From Rhizobium leguminosarum (GTDB lineage: Bacteria; Pseudomonadota; Alphaproteobacteria; Rhizobiales; Rhizobiaceae), in contig NZ_LWBS01000348.1 of NCBI RefSeq assembly GCF_001652265.1, positions 1 to 59,951 on the forward strand: a DNA stretch of 59,951 nt. Reading direction: 5' to 3'. Of the stretch, positions 9,446-17,992 are shown in pieces. Each line of letters opens with the position of its first letter. Position 1 is the first letter of the stretch. The notes beneath the pieces were generated by a model. That model was given only the letters and a program-made list of their open reading frames with translations, was not told the origin of the DNA and made no database searches. The position numbers and the translations under genes are program-made.

Positions 9446-11236
9446 TCAAGCTGAACGCTGGTCCGCTGGCCCCTCCAGCCGCGCGAGGTTCAACGCACTG
9501 TTGATCAACCCGACATGGCTGAAGGCCTGCGGGAAGTTGCCGAGCATGCGGCGGGCGGCGGGATCATATTCTTCCGCCAGAAGCCCGACATCGTTGCAGA
9601 TATGAAGCAGCCGCTCGAACAGGCGCAGCGCATCGTCGCGGCGGCCGATGATGCCGAGGGCGTCGACGAGCCAGAAGCTGCAGGCGAGGAACGCGCCTTC
9701 GCCTGGCGGCAGGCCGTCGTCCACCTCCTGCGTCTCGTAGCGCAGCAGCAGGCCATCGCGCAGCAGCTTGCGCTCGATCGCCTCGACTGTCGCGACATAG
9801 CGCGGATCATCAGGCGCGATGAAGCCGACCATGCCCAGATGCAGCAGGCTGGCATCGAGCGCCTTGGAGCCGTAGGCCTGCACGAAACAGCGGAGTTCGG
9901 GATCGAAAGCCTTCTCGCAAACCTCGGCATGGATGTGATCTGCGAGCGTGCGCCAACGTGCGGCGGCCTCGGGCTCGCCGTCCGCCTCGGCAATCTGGAC
10001 GGCGCGGTCGAAGGCCACCCAGGCCATGACCTTCGAATAGGTGAAATGCTGGCGCTGGCCGCGCACCTCCCAGATGCCTTCATCGGGCTCCACCCAGATT
10101 TTTTCGAGAAAGGGCAGAATGGCCGCCGCCAGTTCGCGTTCGCGGTGATGCGGCGGAAGCCCGCCCTTGCGGGCCTGCAGCATGGCGTCGGCCACCTCGC
10201 CATAGACATCGAGCTGCACCTGTTCGGCAGCGGCATTGCCGATGCGTACAGGTGTCGAGCCCTCGTAGCCGCTCAGCCAGGGAACCTGCCATTCCAGCAG
10301 GTTGCGCTCGCCGGCGACGCCATACATGATCTGCATCTGTGCCGGGGCGCCGGCGACCGCGCGCAGCAGCCAGTTGCGCCAGGCACTGGCTTCCTCGTAA
10401 TAGCCGATTTTCATCAGGGCGAGCAGGGTCAGCGTCGCGTCGCGCAGCCAGCAATAGCGGTAGTCCCAGTTGCGCGGCCCGCCGATCTTTTCCGGCAGGG
10501 AGGTAGTCGCCGCGGCGACGATGCCGCCCGTCGGCATGTAGGTCAGTGCCTTGAGCGTGATGAGCGAGCGTTTGACCTGTTCCGTCCACCGGCCCACTTT
10601 CGGGCAGGCCGCGGCAAAGGATTGCCAAAATTCCTCCGTGTCCGGCAGCGCATATTCCACCTGCCGCTGAACCGGCTGCGGAATATGCGAGGGGGACCAG
10701 GTCAGGGTGAAGATCTGGCTCTCGCCAGCGGCAACCTGGAAGGAGCCGACCGTGCTCAGGCCGCGGCCTTCGAGCGGCACGGCGCAATTCAGGGTTAGCC
10801 TGTCCGGGCCGGCAATGGCGGTGATGCCGCCATCCTCGCCATGCGTGACCCAGGGAACGGTTCGGCCGTAATCGAAGCGAAGGTTGAGCTCCATATCGAA
10901 GGCGACAGTGCCGCTCTTGCCCTCGACGATGCGCATCAGATCGCTCGTGCTATCGCGAAGCGGCATGAAGTCGATGAGAACGGCGGTGCCGGTCTCGGAA
11001 TGAAACTCGGTTTCGAGAATGAGCGTATCGTTGCGGTAGCGGCGCGTGACGCGGACATTTTCACCTGACGGTGACAGCGACCAGAAGCCGTTATCCTCGG
11101 CGCCGAGCAAGGCGGCAAAACAGGCGGGGGAATCGAAGCGCGGAAAACAGAGCCAGTCGATCGAGCCGTTCTTCGAGACGAGTGCGGCGGTTTCGCAATC
11201 GCCGATGAGCGCGTAGTCCTCAATGGATACCGACAC
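9446..11236 (-). CDS. GH15 family glycosidase (glucoamylase/trehalase-like)
   Basis: A 596-residue glycoside hydrolase family 15 enzyme without a signal peptide, hence cytoplasmic. The N-terminal beta-sandwich begins IEDYALIGDCETAALV and carries the family phrase GSIDWLCFPRFDSPACF. The (alpha/alpha)6 catalytic domain has GPRNWDYRYCWLRDATLTL, the general acid region DEGIWEVRG and the second acidic site EEYDP followed by LGNFPQAFSHVGLINSA. In rhizobia and mycobacteria such proteins include trehalases and glucoamylase-like enzymes acting on alpha-glucosides; trehalose is a reasonable but unproven substrate. The GTG start at 11236 follows AAAGGAGG with ideal spacing. It stands alone, convergent with no partner. 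Confidence 0.93.
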   Translation of the reverse strand: MSVSIEDYALIGDCETAALVSKNGSIDWLCFPRFDSPACFAALLGAEDNGFWSLSPSGENVRVTRRYRNDTLILETEFHSETGTAVLIDFMPLRDSTSDLMRIVEGKSGTVAFDMELNLRFDYGRTVPWVTHGEDGGITAIAGPDRLTLNCAVPLEGRGLSTVGSFQVAAGESQIFTLTWSPSHIPQPVQRQVEYALPDTEEFWQSFAAACPKVGRWTEQVKRSLITLKALTYMPTGGIVAAATTSLPEKIGGPRNWDYRYCWLRDATLTLLALMKIGYYEEASAWRNWLLRAVAGAPAQMQIMYGVAGERNLLEWQVPWLSGYEGSTPVRIGNAAAEQVQLDVYGEVADAMLQARKGGLPPHHRERELAAAILPFLEKIWVEPDEGIWEVRGQRQHFTYSKVMAWVAFDRAVQIAEADGEPEAAARWRTLADHIHAEVCEKAFDPELRCFVQAYGSKALDASLLHLGMVGFIAPDDPRYVATVEAIERKLLRDGLLLRYETQEVDDGLPPGEGAFLACSFWLVDALGIIGRRDDALRLFERLLHICNDVGLLAEEYDPAARRMLGNFPQAFSHVGLINSALNLARLEGPADQRSA

Positions 11237-11483
11237 CGGAGCCTCCTTTGCATAGCAGTCGGGCTTTTAGGTAGAGGCCGTGCGCGGAGGTCAAGCGCGG
11301 AAACTAACGGGGCGGTAGGCGTGCCGGCTATCATGCAAACTCCGGATATCAATGGGGGCATCGCCAGCAATGCCAAGCCGAAATGGAAAGTGTCGATAAA
11401 TAAAAGTCTGTGGTTGAAGGCTCTGCCGCCTCCCGCATTGCGCGCGCCGATGTTACAGCTACTGCGGGAATTGGGGACCATTC

Positions 11484-11825
11484 ATGAACAAAATAATCAT
11501 TGCATTCACGGCCGCCGCGGCAGTGGCCAGCTGCGCCAAACGTCCTGACGCCATCGTCCAGGTCGATATTCCGATGGCCGCCTATACGAACCTCAGTTGC
11601 GAGGCGCTCGCAGTGGAACATAAGAAAGAGAAGGCCAAGCTCGACGACCTGTCCAAGCAGCAGATCAGCGCAGCGAACGGCGATGCTTTCGGTGTCTTCC
11701 TCGTCGGCGTCCCCATCGGCAGCGTCGCCGGGGGAGACAAGGAAGGGGAAATTGCCGCGTCCAAAGGCAAGGTTTCGGCCATGCAATCCGCTGGACTGAG
11801 CAAGGGCTGCAAGCTGCCCAGCTGA
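11484..11825 (+). CDS. small putative lipoprotein
   Basis: A 113-residue protein with an N-terminal hydrophobic segment ending AVASC (residues 13-17), a lipobox variant predicting lipid anchoring to the envelope. The mature part is helical and charged (EHKKEKAKLDDLSKQQ), then a glycine/valine-rich segment GVFLVGVPIGSVAGG, and ends with a second Cys. This arrangement resembles small rhizobial lipoproteins with a YqjK-like coiled region, but no named family is recognised. GGGGA precedes the ATG. The opposite-strand frame spanning this area (to 12038) is judged a shadow. Confidence 0.75.
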   Translation: MNKIIIAFTAAAAVASCAKRPDAIVQVDIPMAAYTNLSCEALAVEHKKEKAKLDDLSKQQISAANGDAFGVFLVGVPIGSVAGGDKEGEIAASKGKVSAMQSAGLSKGCKLPS

Positions 11826-12043
11826 CAGCCGGGGGCGGAAACCATCGAGATCGGCCCGGCCAAAAGTGAGGCATTGGCCGGCGATCCCGCTTTCAATATC
11901 CATTCGCCGCCCATCGTTTCTTCGCCCAAAGACCGACGACATTCGTGAAATGCCGCGCAGCGATCGTCCGCACCCTCGTATCGGAACCGAAATCGGCCTT
12001 CCGCAGTTAGTTTCCTGTGACTTAAGCTTCAGGTGCAACTGCC

Positions 12044-12337
12044 ATTAGCGATCATTCTGCCTTTTGGGAAAACCCCATCTCGATCGACCTTGATTCCGGC
12101 GAACGGCTGGTTCTTCGCTCACCGCAGGATGCGCTTTATGCACTCGTCTCAGACTGGCCGGTCAATGGAGGCGTCCATCAGCAGAGGGCGATCGATTTCT
12201 GCCGCGCCTGGCTTGCCGGGCGAATGCCGGCCGAGACGGTGCGGCAGGCCTTCATCCTGGCCGCGTTGGAAGCCGGCGTTACGATCAATGATGATGAAGA
12301 CGGCGCAAAAGCCTCCGCTTTGAACCCTGCTGTATAG
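12044..12337 (+). CDS. DUF982 protein with no standard start codon
   Basis: The frame open from 12026 to the TAG at 12335-12337 encodes a protein with DUF982 hallmarks: LRSPQDALYALVSDWP, then HQQRAIDFCRAWLAGRM, then ETVRQAFILAALEAGV. DUF982 proteins are small, uncharacterised and multiplied in rhizobia. The only in-frame ATG is in the middle of the domain, and no GTG or TTG precedes the domain. The stop TAA at 12023-12025 limits the 5' end. An ATT at 12044, 10 bases after AGG, would give 97 residues of typical DUF982 length. Either a rare ATT start is used or the start was lost and this is a recent pseudogene. The domain itself is intact. Confidence 0.65.
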   Translation: MSDHSAFWENPISIDLDSGERLVLRSPQDALYALVSDWPVNGGVHQQRAIDFCRAWLAGRMPAETVRQAFILAALEAGVTINDDEDGAKASALNPAV

Positions 12338-12489
12338 CTGAGGCGACGCGGCTGTATCCACGCGTCACGCGGCGCGGTATTCCGCAGCGCCAACAATATT
12401 CCTTTTCATGTATTGCAAATATTATTCCCGCTGTGTTTGTAGGAAATACGCAGCGTTACCGCGCTCCGATTCTCTGGGGATTCAACTGA

Positions 12490-12879
12490 ATGAGAATAAA
12501 AGTCCTTGTTTGTGCCGCTCTGCTGATGCTGGCCGGCTGCAACGCCCCGGTGTCGCAATCCATTGCAGATTCCCAGCATCCTCCCTCGAATGACGTCCGG
12601 CAGAACTTCATCAATATCGTGTTCAAGCGAAGTTATCGGCACGAAGCAGGAGAAGTCGTATGGGCTCGCATTTCCAGCGTGGTGGTGCTTGAACCTGAGA
12701 AAAAGATCTATGCTTACTGCGTGCGTTTGGTGCCCAAGCGCGGCTGGGGAGACTGGGCCTATCTCGGCGTCTCCTTTACGGATGGCAAAATATTAGGCGC
12801 GACGGTGAATGACGATCGCTGCCGCGACAAGCGGCTGCGCTACTACCCGTTTCCTGAGCTTACCGGCATGAAGACCTGA
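12490..12879 (+). CDS. putative lipoprotein, paralogue 1 of a tandem pair
   Basis: A 129-residue exported protein with lipobox LAGC (Cys 18) after a hydrophobic signal, so probably lipid-anchored. The mature domain has ARISSVVVLEPEKKIYAYCVR and ends RCRDKRLRYYPFPEL, and four cysteines outside the lipobox region may form a disulfide. It is clearly homologous along its full length to the next gene at 13104; the two form a tandem duplication separated by a mosaic repeat. TGGGGA lies upstream of the ATG. Family not recognised; role unknown. Confidence 0.8.
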   Translation: MRIKVLVCAALLMLAGCNAPVSQSIADSQHPPSNDVRQNFINIVFKRSYRHEAGEVVWARISSVVVLEPEKKIYAYCVRLVPKRGWGDWAYLGVSFTDGKILGATVNDDRCRDKRLRYYPFPELTGMKT

Positions 12880-12972
12880 CGCAGGGGCGAGGGCTCCGGC
12901 CGCATCGCCGCTCAAGGCTTCGTTGAGCGGTGCGCGACAGGCATTTGGTGTCGTTGAGGCGCGGCATCCTCC

Positions 12973-13035
12973 AACCTTCCTCATGCTGAGGTGCGCAGGC
13001 CCGCAGGGCGGAGCCTCGAAGCACAGGCCGCGACA
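12973..13035. repeat. RIME-like mosaic repeat
   Basis: Shares the phrase GCCCGCAGGGCG and AGCCTCGAAG with the element at 913-1086, flanked by CCTCATGCTGAGG, itself a palindrome. It occupies the gap between the two paralogous lipoprotein genes. Confidence 0.65.
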
Positions 13036-13103
13036 TTGCTGCTTTCAGCCATCGCCTTCGGGAAACCAGGTCCATCAATTTTGATAGAGGGAGATCCGAC
13101 TGA

Positions 13104-13481
13104 ATGAAAATCAAATTCCTTGTTTGCGCTGTCCCGCTGGCACTGTCTGGCTGCCAGACTCCGGCGCCGCAGTCCGTTGTCGATTCCCAGCGGCCGCCTT
13201 CCAGCGCGGTTCGACGCGAGTATGTCGACGCTCTGCGGGGAACCATTAAACCGGGGAACTTCGTGAAGGCCGAGATTTCCAGCGTGGTTCTGCTTAATCC
13301 GGAAAAGCAGATATATGCTTATTGCACGCGCACGACGGAACGTGCCTACCCAAACTGGTCCTATATCGGCCTGGGCTTGCAACACAACATGATACTGTAC
13401 CTGAAAAAGAACGACTATCGCTGCCACGACAAACGGCTGCGTTACCATGCTTTTCCCGAGTTGCGTAACATGAAATACTGA
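13104..13481 (+). CDS. putative lipoprotein, paralogue 2 of a tandem pair
   Basis: A 125-residue lipoprotein candidate with lipobox LSGC (Cys 17). It matches the preceding gene in order: PQSVVDSQRPPS, then KAEISSVVLLNPEKQIYAYC, then the C-terminal RCHDKRLRYHAFPEL. Conservation is highest in the strand before the first cysteine and at the C terminus, suggesting a common small fold with a conserved disulfide. GGGAGA precedes the ATG. A GC-rich hairpin at 13489-13510 follows the gene. No known family; envelope location is inferred from the signal. Confidence 0.8.
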   Translation: MKIKFLVCAVPLALSGCQTPAPQSVVDSQRPPSSAVRREYVDALRGTIKPGNFVKAEISSVVLLNPEKQIYAYCTRTTERAYPNWSYIGLGLQHNMILYLKKNDYRCHDKRLRYHAFPELRNMKY

Positions 13482-13488
13482 GAGAGAG

Positions 13489-13510
13489 GCGAGGCTCTTG
13501 GCAGCCTCGC
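13489..13510 (+). terminator. hairpin after the lipoprotein pair
   Basis: An 8-bp stem GCGAGGCT / AGCCTCGC with a 6-base loop begins 8 bases after the stop codon. No U-run follows, so it may be a weak terminator or RNA stabiliser. Confidence 0.4.
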
Positions 13511-13578
13511 GATCACCTTCCGGCCGCCGTCCTGCTCAAACCGTGAGAACCATCCCCACGCTCGCCGGCGCACCTTCC

Positions 13579-14025
13579 TCAGAAAACGGACGCCCTGGAG
13601 TCATCCACGGACGGCGCTCTGCAATACCATACAAGGACAGCAATCGTTCCAATGGGAAATAACAGCCCAAGAAGCTGGTGCCATCCGCTTCGGTTGATGT
13701 CGTGAAAACGTCGGGCGGCCATGGCGATTGAGGGAAGAAACGTCGCCAGCGACCAGATCCCGTTCAATGTTGCGGTTCGATCAACAAGGTACAAAACGAT
13801 GCTGACGAGAACGACGAAGAGGGTCGAAAACCAGAATTCCGATCGGCTCGCTCTGCCGCTGAAATCAACATACTTCTTGAAATAGCTGCTGATCGCCTGG
13901 CCGAAACCCATTGCGTCAGGCAGGCCGCCGAAGCGGTTCGGCCCGGCGGGCGGCTTTCTGAGGATGAAGATCAACGCCGCCGGGATCAAGACGACCAGCC
14001 AGTGGATGAGAGAAAAACTACCCAT
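13579..14025 (-). CDS. DUF805 membrane protein
   Basis: A 148-residue inner-membrane protein of the DUF805 family. Signature features are the phrase YVDFSGRASRSEFW before the second hydrophobic segment, and AARRFHDINRSGWHQLL before the last. About four transmembrane helices are visible, the first at residues 4-20. An ATG at 14025 with GGGG upstream is chosen over the TTG at 14037. DUF805 proteins have no firm function, although some are linked to phage or stress phenotypes. It is monocistronic and followed by no obvious terminator. Confidence 0.88.
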   Translation of the reverse strand: MGSFSLIHWLVVLIPAALIFILRKPPAGPNRFGGLPDAMGFGQAISSYFKKYVDFSGRASRSEFWFSTLFVVLVSIVLYLVDRTATLNGIWSLATFLPSIAMAARRFHDINRSGWHQLLGLLFPIGTIAVLVWYCRAPSVDDSRASVF

Positions 14026-14186
14026 GAGATACCCCAACGATTTGAATGGCTTGAAGATAAGGAATGTTTGTTTCCGGAAGATTAATTTGCTTGCAATCCG
14101 GTGCGTTCAGCAATCGCAGCGTGAGAAGCGGTAGCTTCCATGTTGAGGCGGGATGATGCTTCGAAGAAGGCCCTTGGCGCAGTCGC

Positions 14187-14954
14187 TCAGGGCTTGGCCA
14201 GCACCCGTGCCTGCACCGGCTGCTCTATGCCCTTGAGCACAAGCATGCGGGTTTCGGCGCCTGCGGCGAGGTCGGCAGCCTTCGCCGCCGTTTCGGCCGA
14301 GATCAGGATCTCGCCGGCGGCGGCCTGGGATTCCAGCCTTGCGGCCTGATTGACGACGCCGCCGATGGCGGTGAAATCGCTGCGGAAGCTTGAAAATTCG
14401 CCGATCTGGACCTCACCGGAATGGATGCCGACGCCGACGCCGAGGGTGCGGCCGGGCAATGCCTCGAGCGCCAGGCCGTTCAGTGCCGCGGCGCAGTTTT
14501 GCTGGATCTCCTGTGCGGCCAGGATCGCCCCGCCGGCATGGTCCTTCCTGACGATCGGAAAATTGAAAATCGCCATCAGGCCGTCGCCCATCTGCTTGTT
14601 GACGATGCCGTCATGCGCCCAAATCGCCTGCGCGCAGCGATCCTGGAACAGGCTGACGATCTCGCTCAGCTGCACCGCCTCGATGCGCTCCGACAGATCC
14701 GTAAAGCCCCTGATATCGGCAAACAGGATGGTGGCGTCGACGGTGATCTGGCGCTGCTTCTTGACATACTGGAAGGAGCGTTCGCAGATCGTGCAGATAT
14801 CGGGATTCATCTTGCTGCGGGTGATGCCGAAGGCGCGGAAGGGCAAGGCAAGCGGACCGCCGATCGGGATCGGCATATGCATCTGGTCCCAGCAGCCGCG
14901 GCAGATCCTGGCGCTGCCGTGCCTGGCCGGCTCTATGGATGAGGCTGTCGTCAT
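14187..14954 (-). CDS. class III nucleotide cyclase with N-terminal cysteine pairs
   Basis: A 255-residue cytoplasmic adenylate/guanylate cyclase. The catalytic domain (about 72-250) has the first metal aspartate in LFADIRGFTDLSERI, the second in QMGDGLMAIF, the motif VGIHSGEVQIG, and the transition-state Asn and Arg in VVNQAARLE. All essentials look intact. In front of it lie two CxxC pairs, Cys18/Cys21 and Cys54/Cys57, that could bind zinc or an iron-sulfur cluster and so sense metal or redox state. The ATG at 14954 is chosen; a GTG at 15083 would add 43 residues rich in charged, unlikely sequence. It is divergent from the second cyclase at 15187. Adenylate versus guanylate specificity is not decided here. 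Confidence 0.9.
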   Translation of the reverse strand: MTTASSIEPARHGSARICRGCWDQMHMPIPIGGPLALPFRAFGITRSKMNPDICTICERSFQYVKKQRQITVDATILFADIRGFTDLSERIEAVQLSEIVSLFQDRCAQAIWAHDGIVNKQMGDGLMAIFNFPIVRKDHAGGAILAAQEIQQNCAAALNGLALEALPGRTLGVGVGIHSGEVQIGEFSSFRSDFTAIGGVVNQAARLESQAAAGEILISAETAAKAADLAAGAETRMLVLKGIEQPVQARVLAKP

Positions 14955-15186
14955 ATCTCGCAATCCGTCGCCTGATAGCAAAAATGAGCTTCCGACACTT
15001 GCCTGCTTTTGGCAACTCTGCTGATGGTCTGGAGTGACTATGGATTGAATTATTTTTCGTCGGGCGCCATCCTTATCGGACACATCGCCGCCAAATTGAA
15101 TATCGCCTCGCCCGACGATAGCATCGCGCTAGGACATACTGTAGGATATTGTTAACAATACATTCGCTCTCCAGGAAAGACCGGGG

Positions 15187-17403
15187 ATGGAGCGCCGTCT
15201 TGCAGCAATCCTGATCGCTGATGTCGTCGGTTACAGTCGATTGAGCCAGATCGACGAAGAGGGCACCCGCGCGCGTTTTCAGACAGACCAGAATGACGTC
15301 TTCGAGCCGGCGATCGAGCGTCGTCACGGCCGGCTGGTCAAAACGATGGGCGATGGTCTGCTGGTCGAATTTCAGAGTGTCGTCGATGCCTTGCGCTGCG
15401 CGGTGGAGATTCAGCAATTGAAGGCCACGCAGAGTGCCGCGGCGCTGCCGGAGCATCGGCTCGAGTTCCGGATCGGCATTAATCTCGGCGATATCATCGT
15501 CGAGGGCGAAGACATCCAAGGCGACGGCGTCAATATCGCCGATCGAATGCAGGCGCTGGCGGAACCGGGCGGCATCGCCATATCGGGCACGACATACGAC
15601 CAAGTGAAATCGAAAGTCCCGGTCGGTTTCGCTTCGCTCGGCGAACAGCGGTTGAAAAGCATCGCCGAACCGATCCGGGTCTATCGCGTCCTGCTTGACC
15701 CGACCGCTGCTGGCAAAACCCTCAAAACCCGCAGGCGCCTGCCGAGACGCCGCCTTGTTGCCGGCATAGCAACGGTCGTCGTTCTTGCTCTTGCGGGCGC
15801 AGCACTGTGGTGGCAGCCATGGATGCCGGCAAAACCGCCGGTGCCTGGTGAACGTTTCGCCTATCCGCTGCCGGACAAGCCCTCGGTCGCAGTTCTGCCC
15901 TTCATCAATGTCAGCGGCGATACTGAGCACGACCATCTCGCGGAGGGTCTGACCGACGACCTGATCACCGAATTGTCGAAAGTATCGGGCCTCTTCGTCA
16001 TTGCCCGCCATTCGGTCTTCGCCATCCAGGACACCGTCGGTAAGATCCAGGATGTGGCCGCCGAACTCGGCGTACAGTATGTGCTCGAAGGGACCCTGCA
16101 GCGCGCCGGTCCGCGGCTGCGGATCAATGTCAAACTGATTGACGCGGGCACCGGCCTGTCGCTCTGGGCCGAGCGCTACGACCGCCAATATGCCGACCTC
16201 TTCGCCGTTCAGGACGATGTGATCGGCAAGATCATCTCGGCCCTGTCGGTCAAGCTCAGCGCCCGCGAGCGCGACCAGCTGGCCCGGATCCCGACCGAAA
16301 ATCTCGAAGCCTACGATTATTACATGAGGGCAGAGCAGGAGGGTTTCATCTTCAGGGATGTCGATACCTATCGCCGGACCCTGTCCTTCTACCAGAAGGC
16401 GATCGATCTCGATCCGGGCTTTGCCAACGCCCATGCGGGAATCGCCCGCGTGGCCGTCGATGTCTGGCGCAACGACTATAATTACCTCTGGTCGGCTGCC
16501 GTCGCCCGCAAGATTGCCTATGACGCCGCCGGGCAGGCGCTCAAGCTCGATCCCAACAATGCCAGGGCGCACACAGTGCTTGCCCTGCTGCAATGGGTGG
16601 ATGGACGCGAGACGGAGGCCAAAAATTCCGCCAACATGGCGGTTGCGATGCAGCCGAACGATGCGGAGGCCGCCGCCAACCTCGCTCTCATCCTGGTCCA
16701 TACCGGAAGCAGCGGGCAGGCCGTCACCGAGATGGAAAAGGCTTTGCGGCTCGACCCTTCGCCCGCGTCGAGCTTTCAACTGCTGGCGGGGATCGTCTTT
16801 TATACCGCGGGTGATGATCAGCGGGCGATTTCGCTGATAGAGCCGACGCTCGACAGCCTGCCGAAGGTCGAGCCGGCACGCGAATATCTGGCGGCGGCCT
16901 ATGCCGACCAGGGCAATGAAACCAAGGCTGCAGCGGAGACGGCAAAGCTGCTGGAGCTGTTCCCGGAAAGCAATCTCACCTATTACGGCTATCTCTATGA
17001 TTACTGGCGGGACAGCGATCTGCAGCGTCATCTGGCCGGATTGCGAAAGGCCGGCATTCCCGAATGGCCCTTCGGTTTTGCAGGCAAGCAAACCGACCGG
17101 CTCGGCGAGGCAGAGCTGCGCAATCTCGTCGACGGCAAGACGTGGACCGGCAAGCACAAGAACGGCACGGATTTCATCCAGTATTTCGACAAGGCTGGAA
17201 ACACCGCCTATCGCAGCGCGAATACCAACATCACCGGCGTCGTCGAGGTGCGGGGCGACAGAATCTGCGAAAAATTCGACGGCTATTTCCTGGACCGGAT
17301 GGTGTGCGGTTATGTTTACCGCAACACCTCCGACGAGCAGCGTGACCGGCCATACATACACGTCACGCCGCGCGCCTTGACGTTCTTTGCACCCGCACCC
17401 TGA
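15187..17403 (+). CDS. class III cyclase with TM helix, TolB-like and TPR regions
   Basis: A 738-residue cyclase. The N-terminal catalytic domain (1-170) has metal Asp12 in IADVVGYSR, the second in TMGDGLLVEF, GINLGDIIVEG, and NIADRMQALAEPGG with the transition-state Asn and Arg. A basic stretch and one transmembrane helix (about 189-208, ending WWQPW) follow. The periplasmic part starts with a TolB-like segment KPSVAVLPFINVSGD (about 230-345), then TPR-type helices (about 370-600), and a C-terminal domain (about 630-738) with conserved cysteines, DGKTWTGKHKNGTDF. This architecture is common and expanded in rhizobia. It may couple envelope signals to cAMP. GGAAAG lies upstream of the ATG. Divergent partner cyclase at 14187-14954. 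Confidence 0.92.
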   Translation: MERRLAAILIADVVGYSRLSQIDEEGTRARFQTDQNDVFEPAIERRHGRLVKTMGDGLLVEFQSVVDALRCAVEIQQLKATQSAAALPEHRLEFRIGINLGDIIVEGEDIQGDGVNIADRMQALAEPGGIAISGTTYDQVKSKVPVGFASLGEQRLKSIAEPIRVYRVLLDPTAAGKTLKTRRRLPRRRLVAGIATVVVLALAGAALWWQPWMPAKPPVPGERFAYPLPDKPSVAVLPFINVSGDTEHDHLAEGLTDDLITELSKVSGLFVIARHSVFAIQDTVGKIQDVAAELGVQYVLEGTLQRAGPRLRINVKLIDAGTGLSLWAERYDRQYADLFAVQDDVIGKIISALSVKLSARERDQLARIPTENLEAYDYYMRAEQEGFIFRDVDTYRRTLSFYQKAIDLDPGFANAHAGIARVAVDVWRNDYNYLWSAAVARKIAYDAAGQALKLDPNNARAHTVLALLQWVDGRETEAKNSANMAVAMQPNDAEAAANLALILVHTGSSGQAVTEMEKALRLDPSPASSFQLLAGIVFYTAGDDQRAISLIEPTLDSLPKVEPAREYLAAAYADQGNETKAAAETAKLLELFPESNLTYYGYLYDYWRDSDLQRHLAGLRKAGIPEWPFGFAGKQTDRLGEAELRNLVDGKTWTGKHKNGTDFIQYFDKAGNTAYRSANTNITGVVEVRGDRICEKFDGYFLDRMVCGYVYRNTSDEQRDRPYIHVTPRALTFFAPAP

Positions 17404-17422
17404 GGGGCCAGGCGTTGCGGCC

Positions 17423-17947
17423 TCATTTCGTAGCCGGTTGCTGCCAGACGGTGTGCATCTTTTCCGAAATCAATGTCTGCTGAACTTCGGACCAATGTTT
17501 CTTCGAGTCGGTCACCTTGGTCGGATTCTTCTCCATGCCTTCGGCCGCGCCGGGGTCATAGCTCAGATACAGTTTGCCATCGATGATCCGCCAGGCTTTG
17601 GGATCGATATTGGTGGTCACTGTCCCGAAAGACACGCCGTCGGCGCAATAGCCGCCATATTGCGGCGCATATTTGGACGGATCGCCCTTGAAGAGATCGC
17701 GATTTCTAGCGCTGGAGAAATACCAGGTCGCGCCAAGCCAGTGGTGGGAATATGTCTCGGATCCTTCGACGGCCTGGTTTTCTGTGAAGTAGGCGACCGG
17801 GTCATAACCCTTGATCGCGAGATCGCCGAAATAGCCGGTATTGACGAATTCCTCGGCTCCCGCAGGCTGAAGGAAGGAGAGCAGCACGACCGCAGCGCCC
17901 ACAGCCACGCCCAGCCGGCTTCCGCATTTTTGTACACGATAAGACAT
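17423..17947 (-). CDS. exported YHS domain protein
   Basis: A 174-residue protein with a signal peptide (hydrophobic residues 12-26, cleavage after PAGA). The YHS domain is represented by IKGYDPVAYFTENQAVEGS, then HHWLGATWYFSSARNRDLF, and KYAPQYGGYCADG. YHS domains of this kind are often metal-associated, although the exact ligand in this periplasmic form is unknown. The start ATG at 17947 has GGAG 8 bases upstream. It lies between the TPR cyclase (convergent) and an ankyrin protein on the same strand 45 bases upstream, and may be co-transcribed with the latter. Confidence 0.88.
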   Translation of the reverse strand: MSYRVQKCGSRLGVAVGAAVVLLSFLQPAGAEEFVNTGYFGDLAIKGYDPVAYFTENQAVEGSETYSHHWLGATWYFSSARNRDLFKGDPSKYAPQYGGYCADGVSFGTVTTNIDPKAWRIIDGKLYLSYDPGAAEGMEKNPTKVTDSKKHWSEVQQTLISEKMHTVWQQPATK

Positions 17948-17992
17948 AACAAGCTCCGTTCCCGGACGCGGTCTGTTACCTCAAGCGAAATG

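Noticed and set aside
11349..12038. A 229-codon minus-strand frame over the lipoprotein and DUF982 region
   Set aside because: No domain, no ribosome site, and both plus-strand genes have better support.
15073..17361. A 762-codon frame opposite the TPR cyclase
   Set aside because: It mirrors the real cyclase gene, has no ribosome site or domain motifs, and exists only because GC-rich codon bias suppresses stops on the other strand.
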